Source: Parafannyhessea umbonata (lineage in GTDB: Bacteria; Actinomycetota; Coriobacteriia; Coriobacteriales; Atopobiaceae). Taken from it: a stretch of DNA of 64,000 nt. The notes under the pieces were generated by a model. That model had not been told where the DNA came from. It saw nothing but the letters and a program-made list of their open reading frames with translations, and did no database searches. Shown here piece after piece: positions 9,004 to 20,307 of this stretch; within the stretch, counting starts at the first letter, position 1, and each line of letters opens with the position of its first letter. The stretch spans positions 806,001 through 870,000 of the forward strand of contig NZ_LT629759.1 of the NCBI RefSeq assembly GCF_900105025.1. The letters are read 5' to 3'. Made by a program: the position numbers and the translations under genes.

Positions 9004-10251
9004 ATGGCATCAGAGATGATGGAAGCACTAATGGCACTGTGCCAGGAGAAGCACATCGACGAGCTGTACCTGATCGACCAGCTCGAGCAGTCCCTGGCGA
9101 AGAGCTACGCCGAGGTCATGCACCTGCAGGACGGCGCGCGCGTGACCATCGACCGCGAGACCGGCAAGGTCTACGTGTACAAGCTCGTCCCGAAGGAGGA
9201 GTCCTGGGACGACGAGACCGGCCTGTACACCGACTTCGACGAGGTGGACGTGACGCCGAAGGACACGAGCCGCACCGCGTACACGCACGCGAAGTCCGTC
9301 ATCAACGACATCGTGCGCAACGCCGGCCGCCAGCAGATCTACGAGGAGTTCTCGAAGCGCATCGGCGACATCATCACGGGCACCGTGCTCCAGACGACGC
9401 CGGACTTCGCCATCATCAAGATCCGCGAGGGCGTCGAGGCGGAGCTGCCGTACTTTGACCAGCGCCGCTACCCGGACGAGCTGAACGAGCGCCCCGCGGG
9501 CGAGCGCTACTCCCACCACCAGCAGATCCGCGCGATCATCATCGACGTGCGCGACCCGAACAGCAACCAGCAGCCGGTGCGCGGCGAGCGCCAGCGCCCG
9601 TCCATCGTGGTCTCGCGCACCCACCCGGACCTCATCCGCAGGCTGTTCGAGCTCGAGGTGCCCGAGGTCTACGACGGCGTCGTCGAGATCCGCTCCATCG
9701 CGCGCGAGGCCGGCGTCCGCTCGAAGGTGGCCGTGAGCTCGCTGGACGAGCGTCTCGACCCGGTTGGCGCCTGCGTCGGCCCGAAGGGCAGCCGCGTGCG
9801 CGCCGTCGTGTCCGAGCTGCGCGGCGAGCGCGTGGACGTGGTGCTCTGGAGCGACGACCCCGCGAAGTGCGTCGCGAACGCGCTGTCCCCGGCGCGCGTC
9901 TCCCGTGTGCTCGTGGACGACGAGGACAACTACGCCACGGTCATCGTGCCGGACGACCAGCTGTCGCTCGCAATCGGCAAGGAGGGCCAGAACGCACGTC
10001 TCGCCGCAAGGCTCACGGGCATGCACATCGACATCAAGAACGAGTCGCTTGCGCGCAAGGTCATGAGCGAGATGCCCGAGGACGTGGACGTCGTCGCGGA
10101 GGAGGGCGAGCACCGCTGCGAGTACACCGGCCCGACCGGCATCCAGTGCCGCAACATGGCACGTCCCGGCTCCCGCTTCTGCGGCATCCATGAGAAGCTT
10201 GCGCAGTATGCGGACTCCGCCGTGTCCGACGATCCCGACTCCCTGATCTAA
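9004..10251 (+). CDS. nusA: Transcription termination/antitermination factor NusA with C-terminal Cys3His extension
   Basis: NusA binds RNA polymerase and nascent RNA, and modulates pausing, termination and antitermination. The 415-residue protein has the N-terminal polymerase-binding domain, an S1 domain, and two KH domains with [11 protein letters not shown] and [17 protein letters not shown]. It lacks the acidic repeats of E. coli. Instead it ends in a Cys3His motif, C372-x9-C382-x10-C393-x2-H396, in a [10 protein letters not shown]...GSRFCGIH context that resembles small zinc-knuckle modules (DUF5763-like). GAGAGGAAG precedes the ATG at 9004. No ylxR or ylxQ gene lies between nusA and infB. 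Confidence 0.93.
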   Translation: MASEMMEALMALCQEKHIDELYLIDQLEQSLAKSYAEVMHLQDGARVTIDRETGKVYVYKLVPKEESWDDETGLYTDFDEVDVTPKDTSRTAYTHAKSVINDIVRNAGRQQIYEEFSKRIGDIITGTVLQTTPDFAIIKIREGVEAELPYFDQRRYPDELNERPAGERYSHHQQIRAIIIDVRDPNSNQQPVRGERQRPSIVVSRTHPDLIRRLFELEVPEVYDGVVEIRSIAREAGVRSKVAVSSLDERLDPVGACVGPKGSRVRAVVSELRGERVDVVLWSDDPAKCVANALSPARVSRVLVDDEDNYATVIVPDDQLSLAIGKEGQNARLAARLTGMHIDIKNESLARKVMSEMPEDVDVVAEEGEHRCEYTGPTGIQCRNMARPGSRFCGIHEKLAQYADSAVSDDPDSLI

Positions 10252-10305
10252 CTGCGAGTCGAAAGAATACGAACGTTTCCCGTCCCACTCTGGAAGGTTG
10301 GTTTT

Positions 10306-12942
10306 ATGGCAAAGACTCGTGTGCATGATCTGGCCAAGGAATACGGAATGACGAGCAAGGAGATGCTTGGTCACCTTGCCGAGATGAAGATACCCGCGAA
10401 GTCGCCCTCGTCCACACTCGAGGACGCGTACGTCTCCATCGTCCGCAAGAAGCTGAAGCCGATCCTGGAGGCTCGCGCCGCCGAGATCGAGGCGCAGAAG
10501 CGCGCCGAGGCCGAGGCGAAGGCGGAGAAGGAGCGCGAGGAGGCCGCCAAGGCCGAGAAGGAGCGCATCGCCGCCGAGAAGCGCCGCGAGAAGGAGCGTG
10601 CCGAGGAGGAGAGGCGCCGCGCCGCCGAGGAGGCCGCGCGCAAGAAGGCCGAGGAGGAGCGCCTCGCGGAGGAGAAGCGCCGCAAGGAGGAAGAGGAGCG
10701 CAACCGCGTACGCGACAACGCCCCGAAGTCCATCCCGTCCTTCACGAGCCTGCTCGACCAGATTGCCCAGCAGGAGGAAATCCTTAAGGAGCAGGCCGAG
10801 GAGCAGGCGAAGAAGAAGGAGGAGAGCAGGGGGCCGCGCAAGGACCGTCGCGGCGAGAAGGCCGCGGAGACCCAGCACAGGAGCTCCCGCAGGGCGCCCG
10901 TCGCCCCGGAGGACATGGAGGGCGAGTCCGAGCACTCCGGCAAGGGCCACGGCAAGGGTGGCCGCAAGGGCCAGCGCCGCGGCGGCCAGGGCGAGGACCG
11001 CTACAGCCGCATGGCCCGCGAGGCGGAACAGTACAACCAGGTCCTGGAGGAGGCACGCGAGGCCGTCGAGGAGGCGACGCGCGAGTCCACCGGACGCCGC
11101 AAGAAGCGCAAGGAGCGCAGGAAGAAGCAGCAGGCCGAGAAGGCTGAGGAGAAGCGCATAGAGGAGGCCATCGCGAACGACCAGGACCTGTCTCAGCTCG
11201 ACACGGTCAAGGTCCCGCAGGGCTCCACCGTCGCGGAGCTCGCCGATCTTCTCGGCGTTCCCGCGAACGACATCATCAAGCGCCTGTTCCTGCTTGGCAC
11301 GCCGCTCACGGTGACTGAGTCCATGTCCGACGACCTCATCGAGCTCGTTGCCGACGACCTCGGCCGCGAGATCAAGATCATGACGAAGGAGGAGGAGAAC
11401 TCCTTCTCGTTCTACGACGACCCGAAGGACCTGAAGCCACGCCCGCCCGTCGTCACGGTCATGGGTCACGTCGACCACGGCAAGACGTCGCTTTTGGACG
11501 CGATTCGCCACACCGGCGTCGCCGCGGGCGAGGCCGGCGGCATCACGCAGGCCATCGGTGCGTCGCAGGTGCAGATCAACGGCCGCACGATCACGTTCAT
11601 CGACACGCCCGGCCACGAGACGTTCACCGCCATGCGCGCGCGTGGCGCGAAGGTGACGGACATCGTCATCTTGATCGTCGCCGCCGACGACGGCGTCATG
11701 CCGCAGACCATCGAGTCCATCAATCACGCGAAGGCGGCCGAGGTCCCCATCATCGTGGCCGTCAACAAGATCGACAAGCCCGGTGCCGACCCGACGCGCG
11801 TGCGCCAGGAGCTGACCGAGTACGGCATCATCCCGGAGGAGTGGGGCGGACAGAACATGTTCGTCGACATCTCCGCGAAGAAGAAGCTCGGCATCGACGA
11901 CCTGCTCGAGGCCGTCCTGCTCGAGGCGGACGTACTCGAGCTGAAGGCGAACCCGGACACGTTCGCGTCTGGCAACGTCCTCGAGGCGAAGCTCGACCGT
12001 GGCCGTGGCTCCGTCGCGACGCTGCTCGTCAACCGCGGCACGCTGCGCGTGGGCGACGCGATCGTCGCGGGCATGTCATACGGCAAGATTCGCGCCATGA
12101 TAGACTCGCGCGGCAACAACGTGAAGGAGGCCGCGCCGTCGACCCCGGTCGAGGTGCTCGGCCTGCAGAGCGTCCCCATGGCTGGCGACGAGTTCCGCGT
12201 GTTCCAGGACGAGCGCGAGGCGCGCAGCCTCGCGGACGAGCGCGCCCTCAAGGCCCGCATCGAGGAGCAGAACAAGGTCAAGCACGTCACGCTCGAGAAC
12301 CTGTTCGACACCATGGCCGACGCCGAGGTGAAGGAGCTGAACCTCATCATCAAGGCGGACGTCCAGGGCTCGATCGAGGCCCTTCAGGACTCCCTGGACA
12401 AGATGGACCAGTCCGAGGTGCGCATCAACACGATTCACTCCGCAGTCGGCGCCATCACGGAGACCGACGTCACCCTGGCCGATGCCTCGAACGCGATCAT
12501 CATCGGATTCGGTGTGCGCCCGGACTCCAAGGCGAAGGCCGCGGCGGAGCGCGACGGCGTCGAGATTCGTACCTACAGCGTCATTTACAAGGCAATCGAG
12601 GACATCGATGCCGCCCGCATCGGCATGCTCAAGCCCACCGAGGAGGAGGTCCAGACCGCGACCATCGAGGTCCGCAACACGTTCAAGGTGCCGAAGGTCG
12701 GCATCGCGGCGGGCTGCATGGTCCAGGACGGCGAGGTCTCCCGAGACGACCTCTGCAGGCTCGTCCGCGACGGCATCGTCGTGTACGAGGGCAAGCTCGC
12801 GTCGCTGCGCCGCTACAAGGACGACGTGAAGTCCGTCAAGGCCGGCTTCGAGTGCGGAATTGGCCTCGAGAACTTCCAGGACATCCACGTGGGCGACGTT
12901 ATCGAGTCCTACCGCATCGAGGAAGTTGCACGTACGGAGTAG
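10306..12942 (+). CDS. infB: Translation initiation factor IF-2
   Basis: IF-2 is the GTPase that brings formyl-methionyl-tRNA to the 30S subunit and promotes subunit joining. It is 878 residues long. The N-terminal IF2N fold ([16 protein letters not shown]) is followed by a very long, highly charged Glu/Lys/Arg/Ala coiled coil (about residues 60-145). A basic Gly-rich linker and a second IF2N-like module come next. The GTPase G1 motif GHVDHGKT is at 387-394, with DTPGHE and NKID further on. Domains II to IV complete the protein. GGAAGG lies before the ATG, and rbfA follows after 4 bases. Confidence 0.96.
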   Translation: MAKTRVHDLAKEYGMTSKEMLGHLAEMKIPAKSPSSTLEDAYVSIVRKKLKPILEARAAEIEAQKRAEAEAKAEKEREEAAKAEKERIAAEKRREKERAEEERRRAAEEAARKKAEEERLAEEKRRKEEEERNRVRDNAPKSIPSFTSLLDQIAQQEEILKEQAEEQAKKKEESRGPRKDRRGEKAAETQHRSSRRAPVAPEDMEGESEHSGKGHGKGGRKGQRRGGQGEDRYSRMAREAEQYNQVLEEAREAVEEATRESTGRRKKRKERRKKQQAEKAEEKRIEEAIANDQDLSQLDTVKVPQGSTVAELADLLGVPANDIIKRLFLLGTPLTVTESMSDDLIELVADDLGREIKIMTKEEENSFSFYDDPKDLKPRPPVVTVMGHVDHGKTSLLDAIRHTGVAAGEAGGITQAIGASQVQINGRTITFIDTPGHETFTAMRARGAKVTDIVILIVAADDGVMPQTIESINHAKAAEVPIIVAVNKIDKPGADPTRVRQELTEYGIIPEEWGGQNMFVDISAKKKLGIDDLLEAVLLEADVLELKANPDTFASGNVLEAKLDRGRGSVATLLVNRGTLRVGDAIVAGMSYGKIRAMIDSRGNNVKEAAPSTPVEVLGLQSVPMAGDEFRVFQDEREARSLADERALKARIEEQNKVKHVTLENLFDTMADAEVKELNLIIKADVQGSIEALQDSLDKMDQSEVRINTIHSAVGAITETDVTLADASNAIIIGFGVRPDSKAKAAAERDGVEIRTYSVIYKAIEDIDAARIGMLKPTEEEVQTATIEVRNTFKVPKVGIAAGCMVQDGEVSRDDLCRLVRDGIVVYEGKLASLRRYKDDVKSVKAGFECGIGLENFQDIHVGDVIESYRIEEVARTE

Positions 12943-12946
12943 AGAC

Positions 12947-13360
12947 ATGAAGCAGAACCAGAATTCCCGACGCACGAACAATCTCGCGCGCGAGAAGCTC
13001 GCCAACATCCTCCTGTTCGAGGTTTCCGACCCCGACCTTGCGCTCGTGACCCTTACGGGCGTGGAGGTCTCGGTCGACAAGTCCGTGCTGAAGGCCTACG
13101 TCAGCTGCGACCGCGACCGCTACGAGTCCGTGGCGGCCGCCCTCCAGCGGGCGAAGGGTCGCATCCGCAGCCTTTTGGGCCATGCCCTGGGCTGGCGCGT
13201 GACGCCGGAGCTCATCTTCCAGATCGACACCACGGCGGACGAGGCGGAGCGCATTGCAATCGCGCTCGAGAACGTGCCGCCCACGCTCTCGGTCGAGAAG
13301 GACGAGAACGGATATCCCATAGGCGAGGCGCCCGCGGGCGACGAGGAGAGAGGCGAGTAG
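12947..13360 (+). CDS. rbfA: 30S ribosome-binding factor RbfA
   Basis: RbfA is a small KH-like protein that binds immature 30S subunits and aids 16S rRNA 5'-end processing and cold adaptation. The 137-residue product shows the family pattern: a basic N-terminus (NNLAREKLANILLFEV), the segment VTLTGVEVSVDKSVLKAYVS, and a helix with RIRSLLGHALGWRVTPEL. The tail is acidic. The start follows the infB stop by 4 bases, so translation is probably coupled. Confidence 0.93.
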   Translation: MKQNQNSRRTNNLAREKLANILLFEVSDPDLALVTLTGVEVSVDKSVLKAYVSCDRDRYESVAAALQRAKGRIRSLLGHALGWRVTPELIFQIDTTADEAERIAIALENVPPTLSVEKDENGYPIGEAPAGDEERGE

Positions 13361-13367
13361 CCCGGCC

Positions 13368-14471
13368 ATGGGTCTTAGCAAGAACCCCGAGCAGGAGGCG
13401 CGTTTCGCAGAGATCGCGCGTCTCATAGAGGAGAGCTCGACCATCGCGATCTGCGCGCACACCAATCCTGACGGCGACGCCCTGGGCTCCACCCTGGGGC
13501 TCGCCAGGATCATTGGCATGCGCTGGCCCGAGAAGAGCGTGTGCGGGCTCCTCGCGGATGAGGGCGACGTGCCCAGGATCTACTCGTACCTCCCGGGCAG
13601 CGACGGCCTCGTGCGTGCATGCGACTACGAGGGTGACCCCGACCTGTTCATCAGCGTCGACCTCTCCGTCGCCCACAGGCTGAACGACGCCGAGCCCGTC
13701 ATGCGACGGGCGGCCCGCACCGCGATCATAGACCATCATCCGTGCGAGGAGCCGTACGCCGACGCGAGCCTAATCCGCCCAGGCGCGGCCGCCGCAGGCG
13801 TGCTCGTCGCGGAGTTCGCGCTGTACCTCGGCGTGGAGATCACGGGCGACGTCGCGCGCTGCCTGTACTGCGCCATCGCGACGGACACCGGCCGCTTCCA
13901 GTACCAGAACGCGGACCCGGAGTCCTTCTCCGTCGCCTCGCTGCTCGTGGACTGCGGCGCGTCGCCGTCAGAGCTGTCGCTGAACGTGTACCAGAACTTC
14001 AGCCTGTCGTTCCTGCACCTCGAGGCGCTCGTGATGGGCCGCATCACCAGCTTCGCGGGCGGAAAGATAACCTACAGCTACGCCACGTCCGCGGACCTGG
14101 AGCGCACGGGCGCGAGCCTGGACGAGTGCGACGGCCTCGTGGACGTCGTGCGCAGCGTCTCCGGCTCGGAGGTCGCGCTGTTCCTGAAGGAGGTGCCCGG
14201 CGGCAAGGTGCGCGGCAACATCCGCTCGAAGACGGACAAGGACGTCTCGCAGATCGCGAGACTCCTCGGGGGCGGCGGGCACAAGGCTGCTGCCGGGTTC
14301 TCGTTCGAGGGCGACATCGACCAGGCGCTCGCTGCCGTGCTGCCGCCGCTGCGCGCGCTGTTCGAGTACGTCGACCCTGACGGCACCATCATCGGCGAGC
14401 GGCTGGACCCCAGGCTGGTCGAGGCTGACCTCGCGGCGCGCAAGGCCGCGCAGGCTGGAAGCGGTGAGTAG
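13368..14471 (+). CDS. DHH-family phosphoesterase, NrnA-like
   Basis: It resembles bifunctional oligoribonuclease / 3'-phosphoadenosine-5'-phosphate phosphatase NrnA, which degrades nanoRNAs of 2-5 nucleotides. The 367-residue protein has the DHH catalytic domain with HTNPDGDALGS near residue 30, a second metal motif around DLS, and the name-giving IIDHHP. The C-terminal DHHA1 domain ends with the RNA-binding GGGGHKAAAG. The position between rbfA and truB is typical for NrnA in Gram-positive and actinobacterial genomes. RNA turnover fits the rest of the window (pnp, rnj, rny). A role limited to cyclic dinucleotide breakdown products is also possible. Confidence 0.85.
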   Translation: MGLSKNPEQEARFAEIARLIEESSTIAICAHTNPDGDALGSTLGLARIIGMRWPEKSVCGLLADEGDVPRIYSYLPGSDGLVRACDYEGDPDLFISVDLSVAHRLNDAEPVMRRAARTAIIDHHPCEEPYADASLIRPGAAAAGVLVAEFALYLGVEITGDVARCLYCAIATDTGRFQYQNADPESFSVASLLVDCGASPSELSLNVYQNFSLSFLHLEALVMGRITSFAGGKITYSYATSADLERTGASLDECDGLVDVVRSVSGSEVALFLKEVPGGKVRGNIRSKTDKDVSQIARLLGGGGHKAAAGFSFEGDIDQALAAVLPPLRALFEYVDPDGTIIGERLDPRLVEADLAARKAAQAGSGE

Positions 14472-15410
14472 TTGAAGCGAGGACAAAGCGGAATAAACTG
14501 CCTGCTGGCCGTAGACAAACCGGTGGGCATGAGCAGCCATGACGTGGTGAACCACGTGCGCAGGGCGCTGGGCGAGAAACGCGTCGGCCATGCCGGCACG
14601 CTGGACCCGCTCGCATCCGGCGTGCTCGTCGTGGGCGTGGGCCAGGGCACGCGGCTCATGGGCCTTCTGACGGCGGACACGAAGTCATACGTCGCGCGCA
14701 TAGCGTTCGGCACGCAGACCGCCACGGACGATGCCGAGGGCGAGGTCGTGCTGAGCGCGGAGCCGCCGACGGACGTCCTCTCGCGCGAATTTGCGGCGGG
14801 CGTCGTGCATGGGCTCATTGGCGAGCGGGACCAGGTGCCGCCGTCCTTCTCGGCCATATCGGTCGACGGCGTCAGGGCGTACGAGCGTGCGCGCAAGGGC
14901 CAGGAGGTCGAGCTCAAGAGCCGGCGCGTGAGCATTCTGAACGCGGTGCTTCTGGACGTGGTCGCGGATGGGCCGGACGGCCAGCCGTGCTGGGACTGCG
15001 CGTTCACCGTGTCGAAGGGCACGTACGTGCGCAGCATCGCGCGCGACCTGGGTGCCTCGCTCGGAAGCGCCGCGCACCTGGTAGAGCTCAGGCGCACGGC
15101 GTCCGGCTGCATCGGCCTTGCGGACTGCGTCGCGCTGGACGAGCTCGAGCGCCGCGGTGCGGAGGCGCTCGCGGAGCGCGCGCTCGACCCCGTGGCAAAG
15201 CTGGGGCTTCCCTCGCGCGAGCTCACGGTGGGGGAGCTTGCGGACGTGCGCTGCGGCAAGCGCATTCCGTGCACGGACGCGGGCCTCCCGGAGGGCGGCC
15301 GCGTGTGCCTCACGTTCGGCAACGCCCTGGTGGGCATTTGGGAGCGCGAGGGCAATCGGCTTCGCTGCCAGGCGAACTTCCCCTCCGGCGTCACGGGGGT
15401 GGCGCGGTGA
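14472..15410 (+). CDS. truB: tRNA pseudouridine-55 synthase
   Basis: TruB converts U55 in the T-loop of tRNAs to pseudouridine. The 312-residue protein carries GHAGTLDPLASGVL with the catalytic Asp45, then TKSYVARIAFGTQT, and a C-terminal PUA-like region. The start is a TTG directly after the stop of the preceding gene, with GGAAGCGGTGAG as the ribosome site. No in-frame ATG or GTG precedes the conserved DKPVGMSSHD segment. It overlaps ribF by four bases (GTGA). Confidence 0.93.
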   Translation: MKRGQSGINCLLAVDKPVGMSSHDVVNHVRRALGEKRVGHAGTLDPLASGVLVVGVGQGTRLMGLLTADTKSYVARIAFGTQTATDDAEGEVVLSAEPPTDVLSREFAAGVVHGLIGERDQVPPSFSAISVDGVRAYERARKGQEVELKSRRVSILNAVLLDVVADGPDGQPCWDCAFTVSKGTYVRSIARDLGASLGSAAHLVELRRTASGCIGLADCVALDELERRGAEALAERALDPVAKLGLPSRELTVGELADVRCGKRIPCTDAGLPEGGRVCLTFGNALVGIWEREGNRLRCQANFPSGVTGVAR

Positions 15411-16474
15411 GCGAGGAGGTATTAGGTCGGCCGCTGCCGTTGGACGCCGGCGCGCTTGCGTCGCTGGTGCGCGACGGGCTGTTTCTGCGGCGAGGCGCGT
15501 ACGTGCGCCACGACGTGCGGCAAGGCACGGCCTACGTGCGCCATGGGGCGGAGTGCCCCGCGGGGCGCGACGCCGTCGTCTCCATCGGCGCGTTCGACGG
15601 CCTGCATGCCGGGCACCGCGCGCTCATCGCGGCGGCGCGGCGCGAGGCGGACGAGAAGAACCTGCCATGCGTGGTCGTGACGTTCGACCCGGACCCGGAT
15701 GTGCTGCTTGCAGGCGAGGAGCCCTCCTCAAGGCTCCTGGCCACGGCGGACAGGGTGCGCGCCATAGAGTCTCTGGGCGCGGACGCCGTCGTGGTGCTGC
15801 GCTTTGACGAGGGGCTTGCGGCCACCAGCTACCAGGACTTCGTCACGCGGGTGCTGGGCGGGCTCGTGCGTCCCGTCTCCCTCCACGTCGGCACCAACTT
15901 CAGCGTGGGCGCCGGCGGCAGGGGAGACGTCCGCGCGCTCGCGGCGTACTGCGCAGGCCTCGGATGTGCCGTGCACGGCCACGACCTTGTGACCAGGGGC
16001 GGAAGCCCGGTCTCATCCACCAGGATTCGCGGCCTTCTGCACGAGGGCGCGGTGGAGGACGCCGCGGCGCTCCTCGGGCGCCTGCACTTCGTGCGCGGCT
16101 CCGTGGAGCACGGCCGGGGCGAGGGCACCGCGTTTGGCTTCCCGACGGCGAACGTGCGCACTTCTCGCGTGGACTGCATGCCGAAGGCGGGCGTGTACGC
16201 GTGCGTGGTGTGCGACGGGAGGCGCGCGTGGCCGGCGGCCGTCAACGTGGGCAAGCCGCCCACGTTCAGCGCGCCGGAGGACAACTACCTGGAGGCGAAC
16301 CTCGTGGGGTTTGACGGCGACCTGTACGGAAGCGAGGTGAGCGTCCTCTTCGCGCGGTGGCTGCGCGACTCTAGGCCCTTCGACTCGACCGAGGAGCTGG
16401 AGCGTGTGGTTCTTGGCAACATCGACTGGGTACGAACTAACCTAGGCTCTTGCGGAGTGGGGGTGGACGCTTGA
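15407..16474 (+). CDS. ribF: Bifunctional riboflavin kinase / FAD synthetase
   Basis: RibF phosphorylates riboflavin to FMN and adenylates FMN to FAD. The 355-residue protein has the N-terminal nucleotidyltransferase domain with GAFDGLHAGH at residues 61-70 and SSTRIRGLL. The C-terminal riboflavin kinase domain has GTAFGFPTANV and GVYA. About 55 residues precede the first motif, some 30-40 more than in typical homologues. The start is a GTG inside the truB stop, with translational coupling likely. A longer open frame upstream only shadows truB. Confidence 0.92.
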   Translation: MSEEVLGRPLPLDAGALASLVRDGLFLRRGAYVRHDVRQGTAYVRHGAECPAGRDAVVSIGAFDGLHAGHRALIAAARREADEKNLPCVVVTFDPDPDVLLAGEEPSSRLLATADRVRAIESLGADAVVVLRFDEGLAATSYQDFVTRVLGGLVRPVSLHVGTNFSVGAGGRGDVRALAAYCAGLGCAVHGHDLVTRGGSPVSSTRIRGLLHEGAVEDAAALLGRLHFVRGSVEHGRGEGTAFGFPTANVRTSRVDCMPKAGVYACVVCDGRRAWPAAVNVGKPPTFSAPEDNYLEANLVGFDGDLYGSEVSVLFARWLRDSRPFDSTEELERVVLGNIDWVRTNLGSCGVGVDA

Positions 16475-18456
16475 TAACGGACGAGGACAAGGAGCGCGTG
16501 CGGCAGGCGACGGACATCCTGCAGCTCGTGGGCGAGACCGTGGAGCTGAAGCGACGCGGCGCAGACTATTGGGGCTGCTGCCCGTTCCACCACGAGAAGA
16601 GCCCCTCGTTCCACGTGAACCCCACCACGGGACTGTGGAAGTGCTTTGGCTGCGGCGCCGGGGGAGACGTGTTCGCATACGTCATGAAGCGCGAGAGCCT
16701 GGACTTTCCAGACTCCATCCGCTACCTGGCCGACAAGGCGGGTATCGAGCTTTCCGAGGAGCGCGGCACCGCCCGCAAGGGTCCGCGGCGAAACCGGCTG
16801 ATAGAGTGCCTGACCGAGGCGGAGCGGTTCTACAGCACCATGCTGCTGCGCGGCCGCGGCGAGGGTCCGGACGCGGGCCGCGCCTACCTGGCCGGCCGCG
16901 GCTTTGGATCGGACGTGTGCAGGCGCTGGGGGCTGGGCTATGCGGCCGGTCACCAGACGCTCGTGGAGCACCTGCGCAAGCTCGGCTTCTCTATGCAAGA
17001 GATCCTGGCGTCGGACCTCGCGCTGCAAGGCCAGGGCGGCCGGCTGCGCGACAGGTTCTTCGACCGCGTGATGTTTCCCATCCACGACGAGCAGGGCCGC
17101 ACCATCGCGTTTGGCGGCAGGGTCATGGGCGACGCGAAGCCCAAGTACCTCAACACCAAGGAGACCGCGGTCTTCTCGAAGCGCAAGCACCTGTTCGCGT
17201 TCGACCGCGCGAAGGAGTCCATGGCCGCCACGGGCACGTGCATCGTGTGCGAGGGCTACACGGACGTCATAGCCATGCACGAGGCCGGCTTCAAGAACAC
17301 GGTGGCGACGCTTGGCACCGCGCTCACGATGGACCACGTGAAGCTGATAGAGCGCTTCGCGAAGCGGCGCATCATCTGCATGTTCGACGGCGACGAGGCC
17401 GGTCAGCGCGCCGCGGAGCGCGCCGTGCAGTACATCGACAAGACGAGCGTCGAGATGCTGTGCGTGGTGCTGCCAGACAACCTGGACCCGATGGAGTTCC
17501 TTTCCGCCCGCGGCGCGGACGCGCTCAGGCCCATCCTGGAGGCGGCCCAGCCGCTCATGGACTTCGTGTTTGGCAAGCGCCTCGCCGGCTATGACCTTTC
17601 CGTCCCCGGAAAGCGCGTCGCGGCGCTGAACGACATGGCGGGCGTGCTGGCGCCCCTGGGCGACAGTATGCTGCTGGACGGCTACGCGCTGCAGCTGGGC
17701 GATATGCTCGGCTTCGACGTGGCACGGGTGAAGCAGGTCATACGCGAGCGCGCCTCGGCGGAGCGCCGCAAGGCCGGCCAGCGCGACGGGGGAGGCCGAG
17801 CGGACCGACGCCGCCAGGCGGCCGGCACGCCTGGGCGCGACGCACCCCCGTACGACGACGTGCCCCCGTACTACGAGGACGGCGGCTATGGCGCCGGCTA
17901 CGACGACGGACCGTACGATGCCTACGACGGCCCGTACGCGACCGCGGGCGGGGGCGCCGGGCGAGAAGGGCAAGGCGTCTCGACCGCGGCGCTCTCCAAC
18001 GACGAGAGGATGCAGTCGGCCGCGGAGCGAGAGCTTCTCGCCATGATTGCGTCGCACCCGGACGTGATGCGCGGCCATGGGGAGCGCATCGCAACGTTCA
18101 CGTGGTCCGACGCGCGCTACGAGGCCATGGCGTGGGCCATGCTCGCGACTCCCGCGGGCACGCCTCCCGCGGACGTGGTGCGCGCCGCGGCGGGCGTCGT
18201 GGCCGAGGCCCCGCAGATACTTGCGGGGGGCAGGCTCGAGGTGACGTCGCGCATGCCCGCGGACCAGCGCGCGGACTTCCTGCTGAACGTCGTGGAGCTG
18301 TGGAGCAAGCGCCGCGAGGTGCGCGAGATAAAGGCAAGGTTGCGGCTATCCTCCTCCACGGTGCCCGACGAGGGGCAGATAGAGCTCTTCAGGAGGGCGA
18401 CCGAGCTTCAAAAGCGTATTAATGAGCTGTCAAATAGCGTTTCTGCCGTTGTTTAG
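16471..18456 (+). CDS. dnaG: DNA primase
   Basis: DnaG makes the RNA primers for chromosome replication and works with DnaB helicase at the fork. The protein has 661 residues. An N-terminal CHC2 zinc-binding domain spans about residues 36-63 (CPFHHEKSPSF ... KCFGCG). The RNA-polymerase core and TOPRIM fold follow, with EGYTDVIAMHEAG and FDGDEAG. A linker at about 440-503 is rich in Gly, Asp, Pro and Tyr (eight Tyr within about 32 residues). The C-terminal helicase-interaction domain closes the protein. The TTG at 16471 overlaps the ribF stop and follows GGAGTGGGGGTGGA. Another TTG at 16450 would add seven residues. Confidence 0.93.
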   Translation: MITDEDKERVRQATDILQLVGETVELKRRGADYWGCCPFHHEKSPSFHVNPTTGLWKCFGCGAGGDVFAYVMKRESLDFPDSIRYLADKAGIELSEERGTARKGPRRNRLIECLTEAERFYSTMLLRGRGEGPDAGRAYLAGRGFGSDVCRRWGLGYAAGHQTLVEHLRKLGFSMQEILASDLALQGQGGRLRDRFFDRVMFPIHDEQGRTIAFGGRVMGDAKPKYLNTKETAVFSKRKHLFAFDRAKESMAATGTCIVCEGYTDVIAMHEAGFKNTVATLGTALTMDHVKLIERFAKRRIICMFDGDEAGQRAAERAVQYIDKTSVEMLCVVLPDNLDPMEFLSARGADALRPILEAAQPLMDFVFGKRLAGYDLSVPGKRVAALNDMAGVLAPLGDSMLLDGYALQLGDMLGFDVARVKQVIRERASAERRKAGQRDGGGRADRRRQAAGTPGRDAPPYDDVPPYYEDGGYGAGYDDGPYDAYDGPYATAGGGAGREGQGVSTAALSNDERMQSAAERELLAMIASHPDVMRGHGERIATFTWSDARYEAMAWAMLATPAGTPPADVVRAAAGVVAEAPQILAGGRLEVTSRMPADQRADFLLNVVELWSKRREVREIKARLRLSSSTVPDEGQIELFRRATELQKRINELSNSVSAVV

Positions 18457-18476
18457 GCGGCATTTTTGGGTAAACT
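18449..18476 (+). promoter_or_regulatory. Probable rpoD promoter at the end of dnaG
   Basis: TTGTTT (18449-18454), 16 bases, TAAACT (18471-18476) lies just before rpoD and partly inside the dnaG 3' end. It would allow the sigma factor to be expressed independently of the upstream operon. Confidence 0.5.
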
Positions 18477-18506
18477 CCCTATCGCATCTGCGTAGAAAGG
18501 AAATAC

Positions 18507-19874
<1,368 letters not shown>

Positions 19875-19925
19875 CGCCAGACCTTCCGTCGTGCGCGCCA
19901 TCTCCGGATTCATGCGTTACTAGGT

Positions 19926-19963
19926 GAGAAGGGCCGTCCCCAACCAAGGGAGCGGCCCTTCTC
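19926..19963 (+). terminator. Hairpin terminator after rpoD
   Basis: GAGAAGGGCCG (19926-19936) pairs with CGGCCCTTCTC (19953-19963). The stem is strong, but no T run follows. Confidence 0.55.
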
Positions 19964-20182
19964 CGCGCGAGGGCCTCGTTGGAGTTCCACACGCAGGACG
20001 GGACTTCTCGCAACCGTACTGTACGACCCAGATTGACCTGCGGTTTTCGCGGTCCGTCTTTTCAATTACCGTGTCGGCGCATGGGTCGTCAGGGGAGTGT
20101 GGGGGAGCCGTAAAGCGCACGCGGGCACCACCGAAGGCGTTTGTGTAGACTCTTTGTCGCAAAAAAATACGGGATTCTCTGC
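19964..20182. other. Non-coding spacer between rpoD terminator and tRNA-Asn promoter
   Basis: This is the core of the longest gene-free stretch in the window (19875-20229). It holds an A run at 20161-20167 and nothing else I can support. Short open frames here lack ribosome sites and domain features. Confidence 0.5.
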
Positions 20183-20210
20183 TTGCATGCGACAAGATGT
20201 CTGTTATAGT
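20183..20210 (+). promoter_or_regulatory. tRNA-Asn promoter
   Basis: TTGCAT (20183-20188), a 16-base spacer and TATAGT (20205-20210) preceded by TGT (extended -10). Initiation is expected near 20217, about 13 bases before the first tRNA. Confidence 0.75.
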
Positions 20211-20229
20211 TTCTACCGCACTAAGACAT

Positions 20230-20304
20230 TCCCCGGTGGCGCAGTGGTAGCGCAGCTGACTGTTAATCAGCGTGTCGCAGGTTCGAACCCTGCCCGGGGA
20301 GCCA
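20230..20304 (+). tRNA. tRNA-Asn (GTT), first copy
   Basis: A complete cloverleaf. The acceptor arms are TCCCCGG and CCGGGGA with discriminator G. The D-arm contains AGTGGTAG, the anticodon loop is CTGTTAA with anticodon GTT, and the T-loop is GTTCGAACC. CCA is encoded at 20302-20304. Confidence 0.96.
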
Positions 20305-20307
20305 TCT

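Noticed and set aside
9028-11727. Long minus-strand open frame opposite nusA and infB
   Set aside because: Low-complexity Leu/Ala/Arg translation caused by the repetitive codons of the infB coiled coil. No ribosome site or family match is seen.
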